DNA of 64,000 bases from contig OZ220709.1 in NCBI GenBank assembly GCA_965116665.1, forward strand, positions 1,178,001-1,242,000. Direction: 5' to 3'. Shown one piece after another: positions 7,605 to 16,006 of the stretch. The notes below the pieces were generated by a model, which made no database searches, was not told the origin of the DNA, and saw only the letters and a list, made by a program, of their open reading frames with translations. Position 1 is the stretch's first letter. The number at the start of each line of letters is the position of its first letter. The DNA is from Aldehydirespirator sp965116665. Lineage in GTDB: Bacteria; Actinomycetota; Acidimicrobiia; Acidimicrobiales; Aldehydirespiratoraceae. Both the position numbers and the translations under genes were made by a program.

Positions 7605-10000
7605 ATCTCAGCCGACTCGCCCGGTTCGACGGGCACTCCGGCCGCGGGAGCCTGGCGCCAGACCATTCCGGGCTCGCCACCGAACCGCTCGGCCTCCTCG
7701 TCGAAGAACGGCTCGACGTGAACCTCCACGCCCAGGCCGGCCGCGACCAGCACCTGTCGGGCCTGGGCCTCGTTCAGCCCCACGACCCCGGGCATGGAGA
7801 GCACTGAGGGCAGATCGGGTGCCACCGCCACCTCCACCGTCACCGTGATGCCGCCCCGGTGGAGCGACCCGGCCACCGGGGCCTGCCCCATGATCGTCCC
7901 CTCGGCGAACTCCACCGTCTCGACCTCCACCGCGACCAGGCCGAGCGTCAGTTCCTCCAACTGGGCGGTCAGTTGCTCGGCGTGGAAGGCCCGGCCCACC
8001 AGGTCGGGAATTTCAACCGAGTCGAGCCGGGGCCGCTCCGTGGGCGGCGGGGGCGCGCTGGGCGGGGGAGGGGGCAGGGAGGCGGCCTCGATGCCCTCGT
8101 GGGCCGCGATCATGATCTCCCGCCATATCTGGGCCGGGTAGGTGCCGCCCGTCACCCTTATGTCGGTGGTGGGGGGCTCCATGGGGATCTGGGCATCGGG
8201 GAAGCCGACCCAGACCGCGGCGGCCCGCTGGGGGGTGTACCCGACGAAGGTCGCGTCGGCGTAGTTCTGGGCGGTCCCGGTCTTTCCCGCCGCGGGCCGG
8301 TCGATGGCGGCCCGGTGCCCGGTCCCGGCGGTGATCACGCCCTGGAGCACCCATGTGATCTGGTTGGCGACGGAGGGATCGAGCACCCCCACGTCATCGG
8401 TGCGATGGCGGAACAGGGCGGTGCCGTCGGGCTGGATGATGCTGGTCACCATGGTCGGGTCGGCCCGCCGCCCGGAGCGGGCGAAGGTGGAGAACATCGT
8501 GGCCAGTTCGACGGTGTTGACGTCCTCGGTGCCCAGCACCCCGGCGCACACCGGTGCGATCCGCCCCGGCTCGAGGCCGAGCCGCTCGGCCATGGTCACG
8601 AAGTTGGCCGGGCGGACGTCCACCATGAGCTGGGCGTACACCGTGTTGATCGAGCGACGCATGGCCTCGATCAGGTTGGAGTCCACAGGAGCCTCCGGCT
8701 CCGAGCCGAGCCCGCCCCTGATGGTCCACACCGGACCGCAGATGTCGGGGCGGTCGATCTCCAGCTCGTCGGGCGCGTCATAGGTCTTGGTCACCGAGAA
8801 GCCGCTGGTGAGGGCGGTGGCCAGCGCCACCGGCTTCATGGCCGATCCGGCCTGGCGGCCCTTGCCGCTGGCCAGGTTGAACTTGGCGTCGGTGTCGTCG
8901 CCGAAGAAGTCGCGGCCGCCGACCATGGCCAGGACGTGGCCCTCCTCGGTGCCGCCCACCCCCAGCACCGTCGCCGCCGCGTCGGGATTGACCCCGTTGT
9001 CGGGGAGGATGGCCTCGATGGCGGCCTCGGCCTCGGCCTGCAGTTCCAGGTCGATGGTGGTGTGGATGTCGAGGCCTCCCTCGAACAGGAGCTGGGTGCG
9101 GTACTCGCGGGTCGGCCCGAAGGCCGGGTTGTCGAGGAACCACTGCTTGACGTCCTCCACGAAGTGGGCCGCCGGGTAGCGCTCCTCGAGCAGCGGGATG
9201 TCCTCGATGAGCACGATCGGCTCGTCGAAGGCCCGATCATGCTCGTCGGGGGTGATGTAGCCGTTGGCCAGCATCCTCTCCAGCACGAGGTTTCGGCGCC
9301 GGCGGGCGTCCTGGGGGTTGCGGTAGGGGTCGAAGGCACTGGGCCGCTGGATGAGCCCGGCGAGGAGCGCGGCCTGCTCCAGGTTGAGCTCGGTGACCTT
9401 CAGGCACGCCCCGGCGGCCCGCTCGGCCGCGGTGGCGACCATCTCGCAGGCGGGCGCGCCGAAGTACTGGCGGGCCGCGGCCTCGATGCCGTAGGCGCCG
9501 TTGCCGAAGTACACCCAGTTCAGGTAGCGCAGCAGGATGAAGTCCTTGGTGAAGAACTGCTCGAAGCGCCGGGCCATGAAGAACTCTTCGATCTTGCGGG
9601 TCACGGTCTGCTCGGACCGGTCGAGGAACACGTTGCCGACGTACTGCTGGGTGATGGTGGAGCCGCCCTGGCTGATGCCTCCCGCCGACACGTTGGAGCG
9701 GGCCGCCCGCAGGATGGCCTTGAGGTCCACGCCGTCGTGCTCGTAGAAGCGCTCGTCCTCGATGGCGACCACCGCGTTGCGAACCACCTCGGGGACCAGG
9801 GCGATGTCGGTCACGTCGGTGCGGCGCTGCTCGCCCCGCAGTTCGGTGATGAGCACCCCGTTGCGGTCATAGATCCGCGACGACTGCGCGGTGGCTAGTT
9901 TCTCGACGTCGAAGGTGATGTCCCGCTGCTCGACCGAGCAGCCCGAAGCAAGCACCGACAGCAACGCAGTGAAGGCTGCGACGGCAAGACCTCGAGGCAC
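7583..10000 (-). CDS. Bifunctional penicillin-binding protein (PBP1A-type) with two PASTA domains
   Basis: Peptidoglycan polymerase and crosslinker. The glycosyltransferase-51 domain comes first (EDERFYEHDGVD and GGSTITQQYVGN), then the transpeptidase with the three active-site motifs: S-x-x-K in GSAMKPVALA, S-x-N in RRSINTVYAQ and KTG in AGKTGTAQNYAD. Two C-terminal PASTA repeats follow, after a proline run. The frame also has an ATG at 10069, but the GTG at 10000 gives a proper export signal (GLAVAAFTALLSVLASGC) with GGAG 12 nt upstream; that choice gives 805 residues. The signal ends in a cysteine (residue 21) in a weak lipobox-like context rather than the usual uncleaved membrane anchor. 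Confidence 0.93.
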   Translation of the reverse strand: MPRGLAVAAFTALLSVLASGCSVEQRDITFDVEKLATAQSSRIYDRNGVLITELRGEQRRTDVTDIALVPEVVRNAVVAIEDERFYEHDGVDLKAILRAARSNVSAGGISQGGSTITQQYVGNVFLDRSEQTVTRKIEEFFMARRFEQFFTKDFILLRYLNWVYFGNGAYGIEAAARQYFGAPACEMVATAAERAAGACLKVTELNLEQAALLAGLIQRPSAFDPYRNPQDARRRRNLVLERMLANGYITPDEHDRAFDEPIVLIEDIPLLEERYPAAHFVEDVKQWFLDNPAFGPTREYRTQLLFEGGLDIHTTIDLELQAEAEAAIEAILPDNGVNPDAAATVLGVGGTEEGHVLAMVGGRDFFGDDTDAKFNLASGKGRQAGSAMKPVALATALTSGFSVTKTYDAPDELEIDRPDICGPVWTIRGGLGSEPEAPVDSNLIEAMRRSINTVYAQLMVDVRPANFVTMAERLGLEPGRIAPVCAGVLGTEDVNTVELATMFSTFARSGRRADPTMVTSIIQPDGTALFRHRTDDVGVLDPSVANQITWVLQGVITAGTGHRAAIDRPAAGKTGTAQNYADATFVGYTPQRAAAVWVGFPDAQIPMEPPTTDIRVTGGTYPAQIWREIMIAAHEGIEAASLPPPPPSAPPPPTERPRLDSVEIPDLVGRAFHAEQLTAQLEELTLGLVAVEVETVEFAEGTIMGQAPVAGSLHRGGITVTVEVAVAPDLPSVLSMPGVVGLNEAQARQVLVAAGLGVEVHVEPFFDEEAERFGGEPGMVWRQAPAAGVPVEPGESAEIWVNPEL

Positions 10001-10076
10001 GATCTCATTGTGCTCCGCGTCGTGCCTGAAACGACGCCACCCGGCGTGCAAGGTAGTTTGTAATATCATGAAATGT

Positions 10077-10097
10077 TGTCTAGGCTGACTCTAGACA
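10077..10097. promoter_or_regulatory. Perfect inverted repeat, candidate operator
   Basis: TGTCTAG and CTAGACA form a perfect 7-bp inverted repeat separated by 7 nt. It lies between the divergent penicillin-binding protein gene and the aspartic-protease-like gene, 23 nt before the preferred start at 10121, where a dimeric repressor could block transcription. The surrounding 10050-10080 stretch is unusually AT-rich (TAATATCATGAAATG), consistent with a promoter region. No regulator gene is adjacent, so autoregulation or a distant regulator are both possible. Confidence 0.4.
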
Positions 10098-10120
10098 AGA
10101 CTCACGGGGAGTGGCAGGCG

Positions 10121-10474
10121 ATGGGGATGTTCACATGGACCGTACGGATCGAGACCTTGGACGGGCGCCAGTCGCTCGACCTGGAGGCGACAGTCGACAC
10201 CGGCGCGGCCTACACGGTCGTGCCCGGAACGAAGCTGCGCGAGTTGGGGGTCGAGTCGAGGGGCCTGCGCCGCTTCAAGCTCGCCGACGGCACCACGATC
10301 GAGGGCGCCTTCGGGGAGGTCTTGGCGACGATCGACGGCGACACAGCGACTACCCAGGTGATCTTCGGAGCCGACGGCGGTCCCACTCTGCTCGGGGCAT
10401 ACACACTTGAGGGGTTGGCGCTGGCAGTGGATCCTGTGCAACAGCGCCTGGTTCCCGCGGTGATGATCCTGTGA
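10121..10474 (+). CDS. Retropepsin-like aspartic protease family protein
   Basis: Small single-domain protein with the clan AA aspartic-protease motif: a hydrophobic strand then VDTGAAYTVVP (catalytic Asp at about residue 25), a flap-like region, and a second hydrophobic-hydrophobic-Gly element TLLGAYTLEGLAL near the C-terminus. Retropepsin-type proteins of this size act as dimers. The ATG at 10121 has GGGGAG 9 nt upstream and gives 117 residues; an earlier ATG at 10073 would translate through the inverted repeat and adds no conserved sequence. It lies 137 bp upstream of the BREX operon in the same direction. Proteolytic activity and any link to defence are inference. Confidence 0.75.
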   Translation: MGMFTWTVRIETLDGRQSLDLEATVDTGAAYTVVPGTKLRELGVESRGLRRFKLADGTTIEGAFGEVLATIDGDTATTQVIFGADGGPTLLGAYTLEGLALAVDPVQQRLVPAVMIL

Positions 10475-10484
10475 TGACATCATC
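10473..10484. promoter_or_regulatory. Palindromic site upstream of BREX operon
   Basis: GATGACATCATC contains TGATG-A-CATCA symmetry and lies in the 137-bp leader before brxE, just before a TACTGT hexamer (10489-10494) that fits a degenerate actinobacterial -10. A near-identical palindrome, GATGACGTCATG, occurs at 11153-11164 across the brxE/brxA junction. The pair could be binding sites for a BREX regulator, but the second overlaps start/stop codons and may be coincidental. No good -35 is visible. Confidence 0.25.
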
Positions 10485-10611
10485 GCGCTACTGTGGCCCA
10501 GTCGGCAGGTTCGTGGTCGGGCTGGGTGTCGCTGGTCGATGCACGGGGCGGCGACGAGATCTGCCGTCGGGCCCGGCGCCCGCTCACCGCCGGCGCTGCG
10601 AAAGGAGTGGC

Positions 10612-11157
10612 GTGACGACAGCAGGGGCCGCGACCGAGGTGAAGATGGTGCTCGGCGTGGCGCGGCTGGGAGAGGCAGACCTGAGGGGCTGGTGGAGCTG
10701 TCATGGCCTCGATCGGGCGGGTTCGTTCGTACTGGGTAAGGCGTTCCCTCGCACGGCGGGCCCGGCGGGACTGGAACTCGACATGCTGTCGGCGCGCCGC
10801 CGCCACGACGACGCGCTGGCGCGTCGCGGCAGTGCGCTGCACCTGTTCTCGGACGGTTTGCCGTTCCGACGGTGGGCGTCGGCATGGCTCTCCGAACAGA
10901 AGTCGGCATCGGCAGCCGATCCAATCTTCGATGAGTTGGCGCGCTGGGAGATCTCCTCCGGCGAAGCGAGCCTCCGTGAGCAGGCGGGCGAGCCCGAGGC
11001 TGGCCAGGTCTTGGCAGACGGGCTGCGCTTGGGGCAGCTGCACGTCTCCGACCTTGATGACGACGCCGCGCTGTCGACCGTCGCGCGCCGGCTCACTGCT
11101 GCCTATATCGACCTCGGCAATGTGTTCAGAGCACCGTATTTTGATCTGGCAGGATGA
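10612..11157 (+). CDS. brxE: BrxE-like protein of the BREX system
   Basis: First gene of the defence operon. The 181-residue product reads LGVARLGEADLRGWWSC..., FVLGKAFPRTA, then a helical region and a C-terminal LRLGQLHVSDLDDDAAL...YIDLGNVFRAPYFDL. This order and the position directly before brxA fit the BrxE family that defines BREX type 6; the family has no established biochemical function. The GTG at 10612 follows AAAGGAG closely and removes an arginine-rich, non-conserved extension encoded from 10471. The name rests on remembered family appearance and synteny, so it is less certain than the rest of the operon. Confidence 0.65.
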   Translation: MTTAGAATEVKMVLGVARLGEADLRGWWSCHGLDRAGSFVLGKAFPRTAGPAGLELDMLSARRRHDDALARRGSALHLFSDGLPFRRWASAWLSEQKSASAADPIFDELARWEISSGEASLREQAGEPEAGQVLADGLRLGQLHVSDLDDDAALSTVARRLTAAYIDLGNVFRAPYFDLAG

Positions 11158-11161
11158 CGTC

Positions 11162-11944
11162 ATGGGCCGGAGTGACACCACCAGCTACACCACACAACTG
11201 CTCAAGGGTGCCGCCGCCCTCGATGACACCCGCCGCGTGGTGGAGTTATGGGATACCCAACTTGAACCGCAGGCCAACCTCGAACGGCTCGCGGCCAAGA
11301 ATCCACTGGGTAAGCGGTCTCGCTCGCGGCTGGACGATCTGCTCTATTGGGTGATCCAGCGGCGCTTCGTCGATCCCGGTCCGCATCTCATGCCGGTCCT
11401 CAGAGGTCTCCTGCACGATCATCGGGCGTTCCGAGAGGCCTGCTACTACGAAGCATCTCGCGCCGACGCACTGATTGCAGGGTTCGTCGAGTCCCCGCTC
11501 TGGAGCTGGTGGCAGCAGGGCCGTCTGGCGGTCGGCGTCGATGACGCTGTGGGCTGGCTCCACGAACTCGCCGACTCGGGCCAGACTCCAGGTTGGAGCG
11601 ACAGCGTTGTCACCCGGCTCGCCCAGAACCTGCTGACGGCGCTACGTGACTTCGGGATTCTCACCGGAGCGCCGAGATGCCACCGCAAGGAGTTCGCCCT
11701 GCCGGCCATGACTGCGCGGGGGTTCGCATACGTGGCTTGGCGCGAGCACGAGCAAGGCGCCTCGTCGCGGGCTCTCACGACCGGCGGCGTCTGGCGCCGC
11801 TGGCTGCTCGATGACACCGCCGTTGAGGCGTTGTTCAATCAATCGGCTCGGCTCGGCGTTCTACAGCTCTCGCGGGCGGGCTCTGCGGTCAGGGTCGACT
11901 GGCGCGTTGCCGGGCTCGCGGAGGCGACTCGTGCCGCTGCGTGA
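11162..11944 (+). CDS. brxA: BREX protein BrxA (DUF1819)
   Basis: A 260-residue alpha-helical protein beginning with SYTTQLLKGAAALDDTRRV, followed by LARKNPLG-like and RSRLDDLLYWVIQRRF segments typical of BrxA/DUF1819, the small NusB-like DNA-binding component of BREX systems. It starts 4 nt after brxE ends, and its 3' end overlaps brxB by 14 nt. Position between brxE and brxB, and size, agree with the family. Its role in BREX (needed for defence in some systems) is known only in outline. Confidence 0.85.
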   Translation: MGRSDTTSYTTQLLKGAAALDDTRRVVELWDTQLEPQANLERLAAKNPLGKRSRSRLDDLLYWVIQRRFVDPGPHLMPVLRGLLHDHRAFREACYYEASRADALIAGFVESPLWSWWQQGRLAVGVDDAVGWLHELADSGQTPGWSDSVVTRLAQNLLTALRDFGILTGAPRCHRKEFALPAMTARGFAYVAWREHEQGASSRALTTGGVWRRWLLDDTAVEALFNQSARLGVLQLSRAGSAVRVDWRVAGLAEATRAAA

Positions 11945-12524
11945 GGAGATCGAGGGCATAGGGGAGCGCATAACGGCACACTTCAAGGCCGGTGGCGAGC
12001 CTCCATTCATTCTCTACCAGTACGCCCCTGAGGACGAGTGGAAGGTGCGCGGGGAGTTGAGAGAACTTCGCCGGTGGCTGGAGGAACCGCCTCGTGCTAT
12101 CGCCTGCGCGTCGGTTTCCCTGGCCGACCTGTTCTGGCAGGCGGTGGACGAGTCCGGCTATCTCGACGAACTTGTCGCGCAAGAGCGCGAAGCCGCCGCG
12201 GCCTCTGACAGCTCCGCCATGCGAGAGGTGCACGAGGCCGTCGGAGAGATTCTTCGCCAGCCTCCCACCCTGCCCGACAGGGTCGTGGCCGAGGTCGACG
12301 GCTGCGACGAGCGCACAGCCGTGTTCCTCTACAGGGCGGGCGCGCTGTACCCCGCGTACCGGACCTCCACCATGCTCGACGACCTTCGGGGAAGGCTGGC
12401 TAGGCCGGTGATCCTCCTCTACCCCGGTCGCCTGGTCGGTGAGTACGGACTGAGCTTCATGGACAAGTCGGAGCCCGCCTACGGGTATCGGGCTCTGATC
12501 GTGCCGAGGGAGGCGCAGTCATGA
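11931..12524 (+). CDS. brxB: BREX protein BrxB (DUF1788)
   Basis: The 197-residue product fits the DUF1788 family: PPFILYQYAPEDEW near residue 25, a central FWQAVDESGYLDEL segment, LPDRVVAEVDGCDERTAVFLYRAGALYP, and the diagnostic C-terminal RPVILLYPGRLVGEYGLSF. BrxB is a core small component of BREX and interacts with the ATPase and PglZ in studied systems. The GTG at 11931 has GGAGG 8 nt upstream and overlaps the brxA 3' end; the stop overlaps the brxC ATG (ATGA, 12521-12524). Confidence 0.9.
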   Translation: MPLREEIEGIGERITAHFKAGGEPPFILYQYAPEDEWKVRGELRELRRWLEEPPRAIACASVSLADLFWQAVDESGYLDELVAQEREAAAASDSSAMREVHEAVGEILRQPPTLPDRVVAEVDGCDERTAVFLYRAGALYPAYRTSTMLDDLRGRLARPVILLYPGRLVGEYGLSFMDKSEPAYGYRALIVPREAQS

Positions 12525-15500
12525 GAATCTCTGATCTGTTCCGCCAAGACGTGAACCGGAGGATTGAGGAGGTCGTCAAGGTGGACCTCGACGACGACCC
12601 GGTCATTGTCGAGGAGTTGGACGAATACGTTGCTACCGACCACATCCTTGAGGCGTTCGAGATGGTCCTCGACGCCTACTGGGAGTCGATCAACGACCCG
12701 AGCGAGACCTGCACTGTGTGGGTATCGGGGTTCTTCGGCTCCGGTAAGTCGAGCTGGGCCAAGGTGCTCGGATACCTGCTCGGCAACCCTGCTGTTCAGG
12801 GCAGGCTGGCCGCGGACCGGTTCTTCGAACGAACACACGCCCCGCCGCTGCAAGCTCTGCTCAACACGATCCACAGCCAGTCGCCCACGATGTCGGTGCT
12901 GCTCAACTTGGCCACTGGATCCAATGTGGTGGCCCGGGAGGGGGAGTCCGTCGTCCTACCCGTGTACCGGGCGCTGCTCGAAAGGCTCGACTACTCCCGC
13001 AACTTCACCTTGGCCGAGCTTGAGTACACGCTGGAGGGCGACGGCAAGCTCGAGGAGTTCGAGAGCGCCTTCGAAGAGATCGTCGGCGAGCCGTGGCGCG
13101 ACCGGCGGTACACGGTGCTGGCGAAGCGCCAGGCGGTCGAAGCCCTAGATGCCATCTTCGGCTCGGCCAGCGGACTGCCCGGGTGGGCTTCAGAGCTCGA
13201 CGCGCCCGACATCGACGCGGACTGGTTCGCGGCTCGAGCCTTGGAGCTGATGCAGCGCCGCGGGGAAGGAGTCGACAGGCTCGTGTTCGTGGTCGACGAG
13301 GTTGGCCAGTACGTCGCGCGATCGGTGCAGCGCATGCTCGACCTTCAGGGCCTGGCTGAGACTTTCCAGAAGCGACGGGGCCGGCTGTGGCTCGTGGTCA
13401 CCTCACAGGAGCGGCTCGGCGATGTCGTCGACAGTCTCGAGTCCCGCCAGATCGAGTTGGCGCGAGCCCAGGCCCGGTTCCCGCTTAGGGTGGACATGCT
13501 TCCCTCTGACATCGACGAAGTAACGAGCAGACGGATACTCGACAAGAACGGTGACGGAGAGAGGACGGTGCGCGAGGCCGTGTCGCCGCATCGCAATCAA
13601 CTGATCACCAATATCCGCCTCTCCTCGCCCACTCGCTCGGAGGTCCCCGGTGAGGACCAGCTGGTGCGCCTCTATCCGCTTCTGCCCTACCAGATCCAGT
13701 TGCTGATCGACGCGGTATCCGCGCGCCGAGCCCAGGGAGGCTCGTCGCCTACCGTCGGAGGCTCGAACCGCACCCTCATCAAGCACGCGCAACAGCTCAT
13801 TGCTCACCCTGAGCACGGTCTCGGGCCCCGCGAGGTCGGCGCCCTGGTCACGATTGACCTCTCCTACGAGCTCCTCGAGGAACTGATACCCACGTCTTGG
13901 CGAGCCGAGATCGAGCAGGTCGCGGAGCAGCACGGTGCCGACAGCGTGGAGGCCAAGGTGATGAAGGTCGTCGCGCTTTGCGCGGAGGTGCCGGCACTCC
14001 CGCTGACGCCTCACAACCTTGCGGTGCTGCTCCATCCCGGTTTGGCGTCGGAGAGCCAGCGCGATCCGGTCGCTGCCGCCCTTGCCCGGCTGGTCCGTGA
14101 AGACCGCTTGCGCGAGTCAGACGGTGGCTATCGGCTTCAGTCGCCTGAACAGAAGGATTGGGAGCGGACTCGGAGAGGCATCGGGTTGACGCAGGGTCCG
14201 TCGATCCGACTTCGGCGATCGCTGCTCAAGCAAGTTCTGACCGGCCTCGCCGTCTCACGCGGCCGCACCTTCAGGGCGGACGTGACCGTCGACGGCGAGA
14301 GGATCCATGTGGGCGATCTTGCGCTGCACATCGATGAGGCCGATGAGTTACGGCGCGAGGTGCTGCGCGGCGAGTCGCGCGAGTCGGCCAACTCGAACAC
14401 GGTCACTTGGGTCTACGAGCTGTCCGACGACACCTGGGACGCTCTGGAGGAACTGCATCGCAGTCGCACGATGATCGAACGGGCCGACGTCCCCAACAAG
14501 ACGGCAACGGACGTGGAGTTGATCGGTGAGGAACGCGAGCGCGAGCGCAGACACGAGGACACCTCACTTCGGCGGTTGGCGCGCGACCTCGCCGCCGGGC
14601 AAGCCCTCTTCAGGGGCCGTATCGATGATGTGGAAGGGTCGGATCTGAGGCCAACCGCGCTGCGGCTCCTCGATGACAGGCTGGATGACATCTACCCCCG
14701 CCTCGCTGAGTTCAACGCCGATCTCAGACGTGAAGAAATCATGCATGTGCTTCGAACCGCTGATCTGGCAACACTCCCCGAGAGCCTGCGCTCCGATGGA
14801 ATAGGGCTGGTGGCTGCGACGCCCGACGGCTATCGGATCGTTACCGATCACGGCCCTCTGTCGGCGCTGGTGGATGAGATCCGTGCGCGGGCGTCCTACG
14901 GCCACGAGGCGACCGGCAGCCACTTGGAGACTCATTTCGCCGCTCCGCCGTTCGGCGCGCCGGTCGAGGTCGTGCAGGCGCTATGCGCAGCTGGCCTGCG
15001 CGCCGGGGTGCTGCAGGTTGTACACCAGGGCCAGCGGATCTCCCATGCTGGCGACGCCCGTGCGGATCAGGCTTTCGGCACGCTGCCGAGGTTCCGTGCA
15101 GCCGCATTCGAGCCGCCGGCCGACACCGACGTGTCGCTGGAGGTGCGCGTCGCCTTGGCTGAGAGGCTCGAGCACGCGGGCCAGTTGCTCCCTGGTCACT
15201 CCACTGGCGCGCTGGCAGCAGCCGTGCGGGTGATGTTCGGAGCGGAGCGGGAAGCGGCCGTGCGCGTGGCGGCTGCCCTTGAGGGGCTGGGCATCGACGT
15301 GCCGCACCCGGTCATCCGGACACGACAGCTCATCGATCGGCTCGCAGACGGCGACGACATCGAGACCGTCACCACCGCTCACAATACCTGGGCCGACTTG
15401 ATCGACGGATGTGATGCCACCAACCGGCTCGACCGGTTGGTCTCCGACCACCTCGACGAACTACGGGCCGCCCAGCAGGAGGCGAGCCGGTCCGCCCAAG

Positions 15501-16006
15501 GCCTCTCCGACGAACTTCAAGTCTTGCACGCCGAGTTGGTCGAACTGCTCGCCGGGGGCGACCTTGTCGCGCACGCTGCTCGGATCACAGCCTTAGCTCG
15601 TCAATTGATCGAAGCTCGTCAAGCGGCGGCCGGCGAGGCCGCTCAGCGTCTTGTCCGGGCCATCGAGGGCCACCGCGACCGCCTGCGGCGAGACTTCGGC
15701 GATCTGGAGAGCAGCGCTGTGGACGAGGCGCTGCGCCCTCTGATCCAACTCACGCCGGCCGAAGACCTACATGGCGCAGACGCAGCTGCTCTGGCATCGC
15801 AGATTGACAGCGCCCAAGCCCGTGCCGCCGAGGCGAGGAGACGACTTGATGAACTGCGGTCGGAGGGACGGCTCGCCTGGGTCCGCGCCGGGGAGTTCGT
15901 GACCGAACCGATCACTACCGAAGAGGAGATCGATCCCGCCCTCGACCGGCTCCGAGAGGCAATCGCTTCGGAGTTGGCCGACGGCAGGCAGGTTCGCCTG
16001 CAATGA
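12521..16006 (+). CDS. brxC: BREX ATPase BrxC
   Basis: Large AAA+-like ATPase of BREX, 1161 residues. The Walker A loop is GFFGSGKSSWAKVLG (about residues 70-84) and the Walker B strand is LVFVVDEVGQYV (about 253-264), followed by LWLVVTSQERLGDVV, a sensor-like segment characteristic of BrxC/PglY. The C-terminal third is strongly helical with likely coiled coil (ARAAEARRRLDELRSEG near residue 1100). BrxC is required for phage restriction and host methylation. It is coupled on both sides by ATGA overlaps. Confidence 0.95.
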   Translation: MRISDLFRQDVNRRIEEVVKVDLDDDPVIVEELDEYVATDHILEAFEMVLDAYWESINDPSETCTVWVSGFFGSGKSSWAKVLGYLLGNPAVQGRLAADRFFERTHAPPLQALLNTIHSQSPTMSVLLNLATGSNVVAREGESVVLPVYRALLERLDYSRNFTLAELEYTLEGDGKLEEFESAFEEIVGEPWRDRRYTVLAKRQAVEALDAIFGSASGLPGWASELDAPDIDADWFAARALELMQRRGEGVDRLVFVVDEVGQYVARSVQRMLDLQGLAETFQKRRGRLWLVVTSQERLGDVVDSLESRQIELARAQARFPLRVDMLPSDIDEVTSRRILDKNGDGERTVREAVSPHRNQLITNIRLSSPTRSEVPGEDQLVRLYPLLPYQIQLLIDAVSARRAQGGSSPTVGGSNRTLIKHAQQLIAHPEHGLGPREVGALVTIDLSYELLEELIPTSWRAEIEQVAEQHGADSVEAKVMKVVALCAEVPALPLTPHNLAVLLHPGLASESQRDPVAAALARLVREDRLRESDGGYRLQSPEQKDWERTRRGIGLTQGPSIRLRRSLLKQVLTGLAVSRGRTFRADVTVDGERIHVGDLALHIDEADELRREVLRGESRESANSNTVTWVYELSDDTWDALEELHRSRTMIERADVPNKTATDVELIGEERERERRHEDTSLRRLARDLAAGQALFRGRIDDVEGSDLRPTALRLLDDRLDDIYPRLAEFNADLRREEIMHVLRTADLATLPESLRSDGIGLVAATPDGYRIVTDHGPLSALVDEIRARASYGHEATGSHLETHFAAPPFGAPVEVVQALCAAGLRAGVLQVVHQGQRISHAGDARADQAFGTLPRFRAAAFEPPADTDVSLEVRVALAERLEHAGQLLPGHSTGALAAAVRVMFGAEREAAVRVAAALEGLGIDVPHPVIRTRQLIDRLADGDDIETVTTAHNTWADLIDGCDATNRLDRLVSDHLDELRAAQQEASRSAQGLSDELQVLHAELVELLAGGDLVAHAARITALARQLIEARQAAAGEAAQRLVRAIEGHRDRLRRDFGDLESSAVDEALRPLIQLTPAEDLHGADAAALASQIDSAQARAAEARRRLDELRSEGRLAWVRAGEFVTEPITTEEEIDPALDRLREAIASELADGRQVRLQ

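Noticed and set aside
7859..9898. Very long plus-strand open frame opposite the PBP gene
   Set aside because: Its product is a Gly/Val/His/Arg-rich antisense shadow with no domain, and the minus strand has all PBP motifs.
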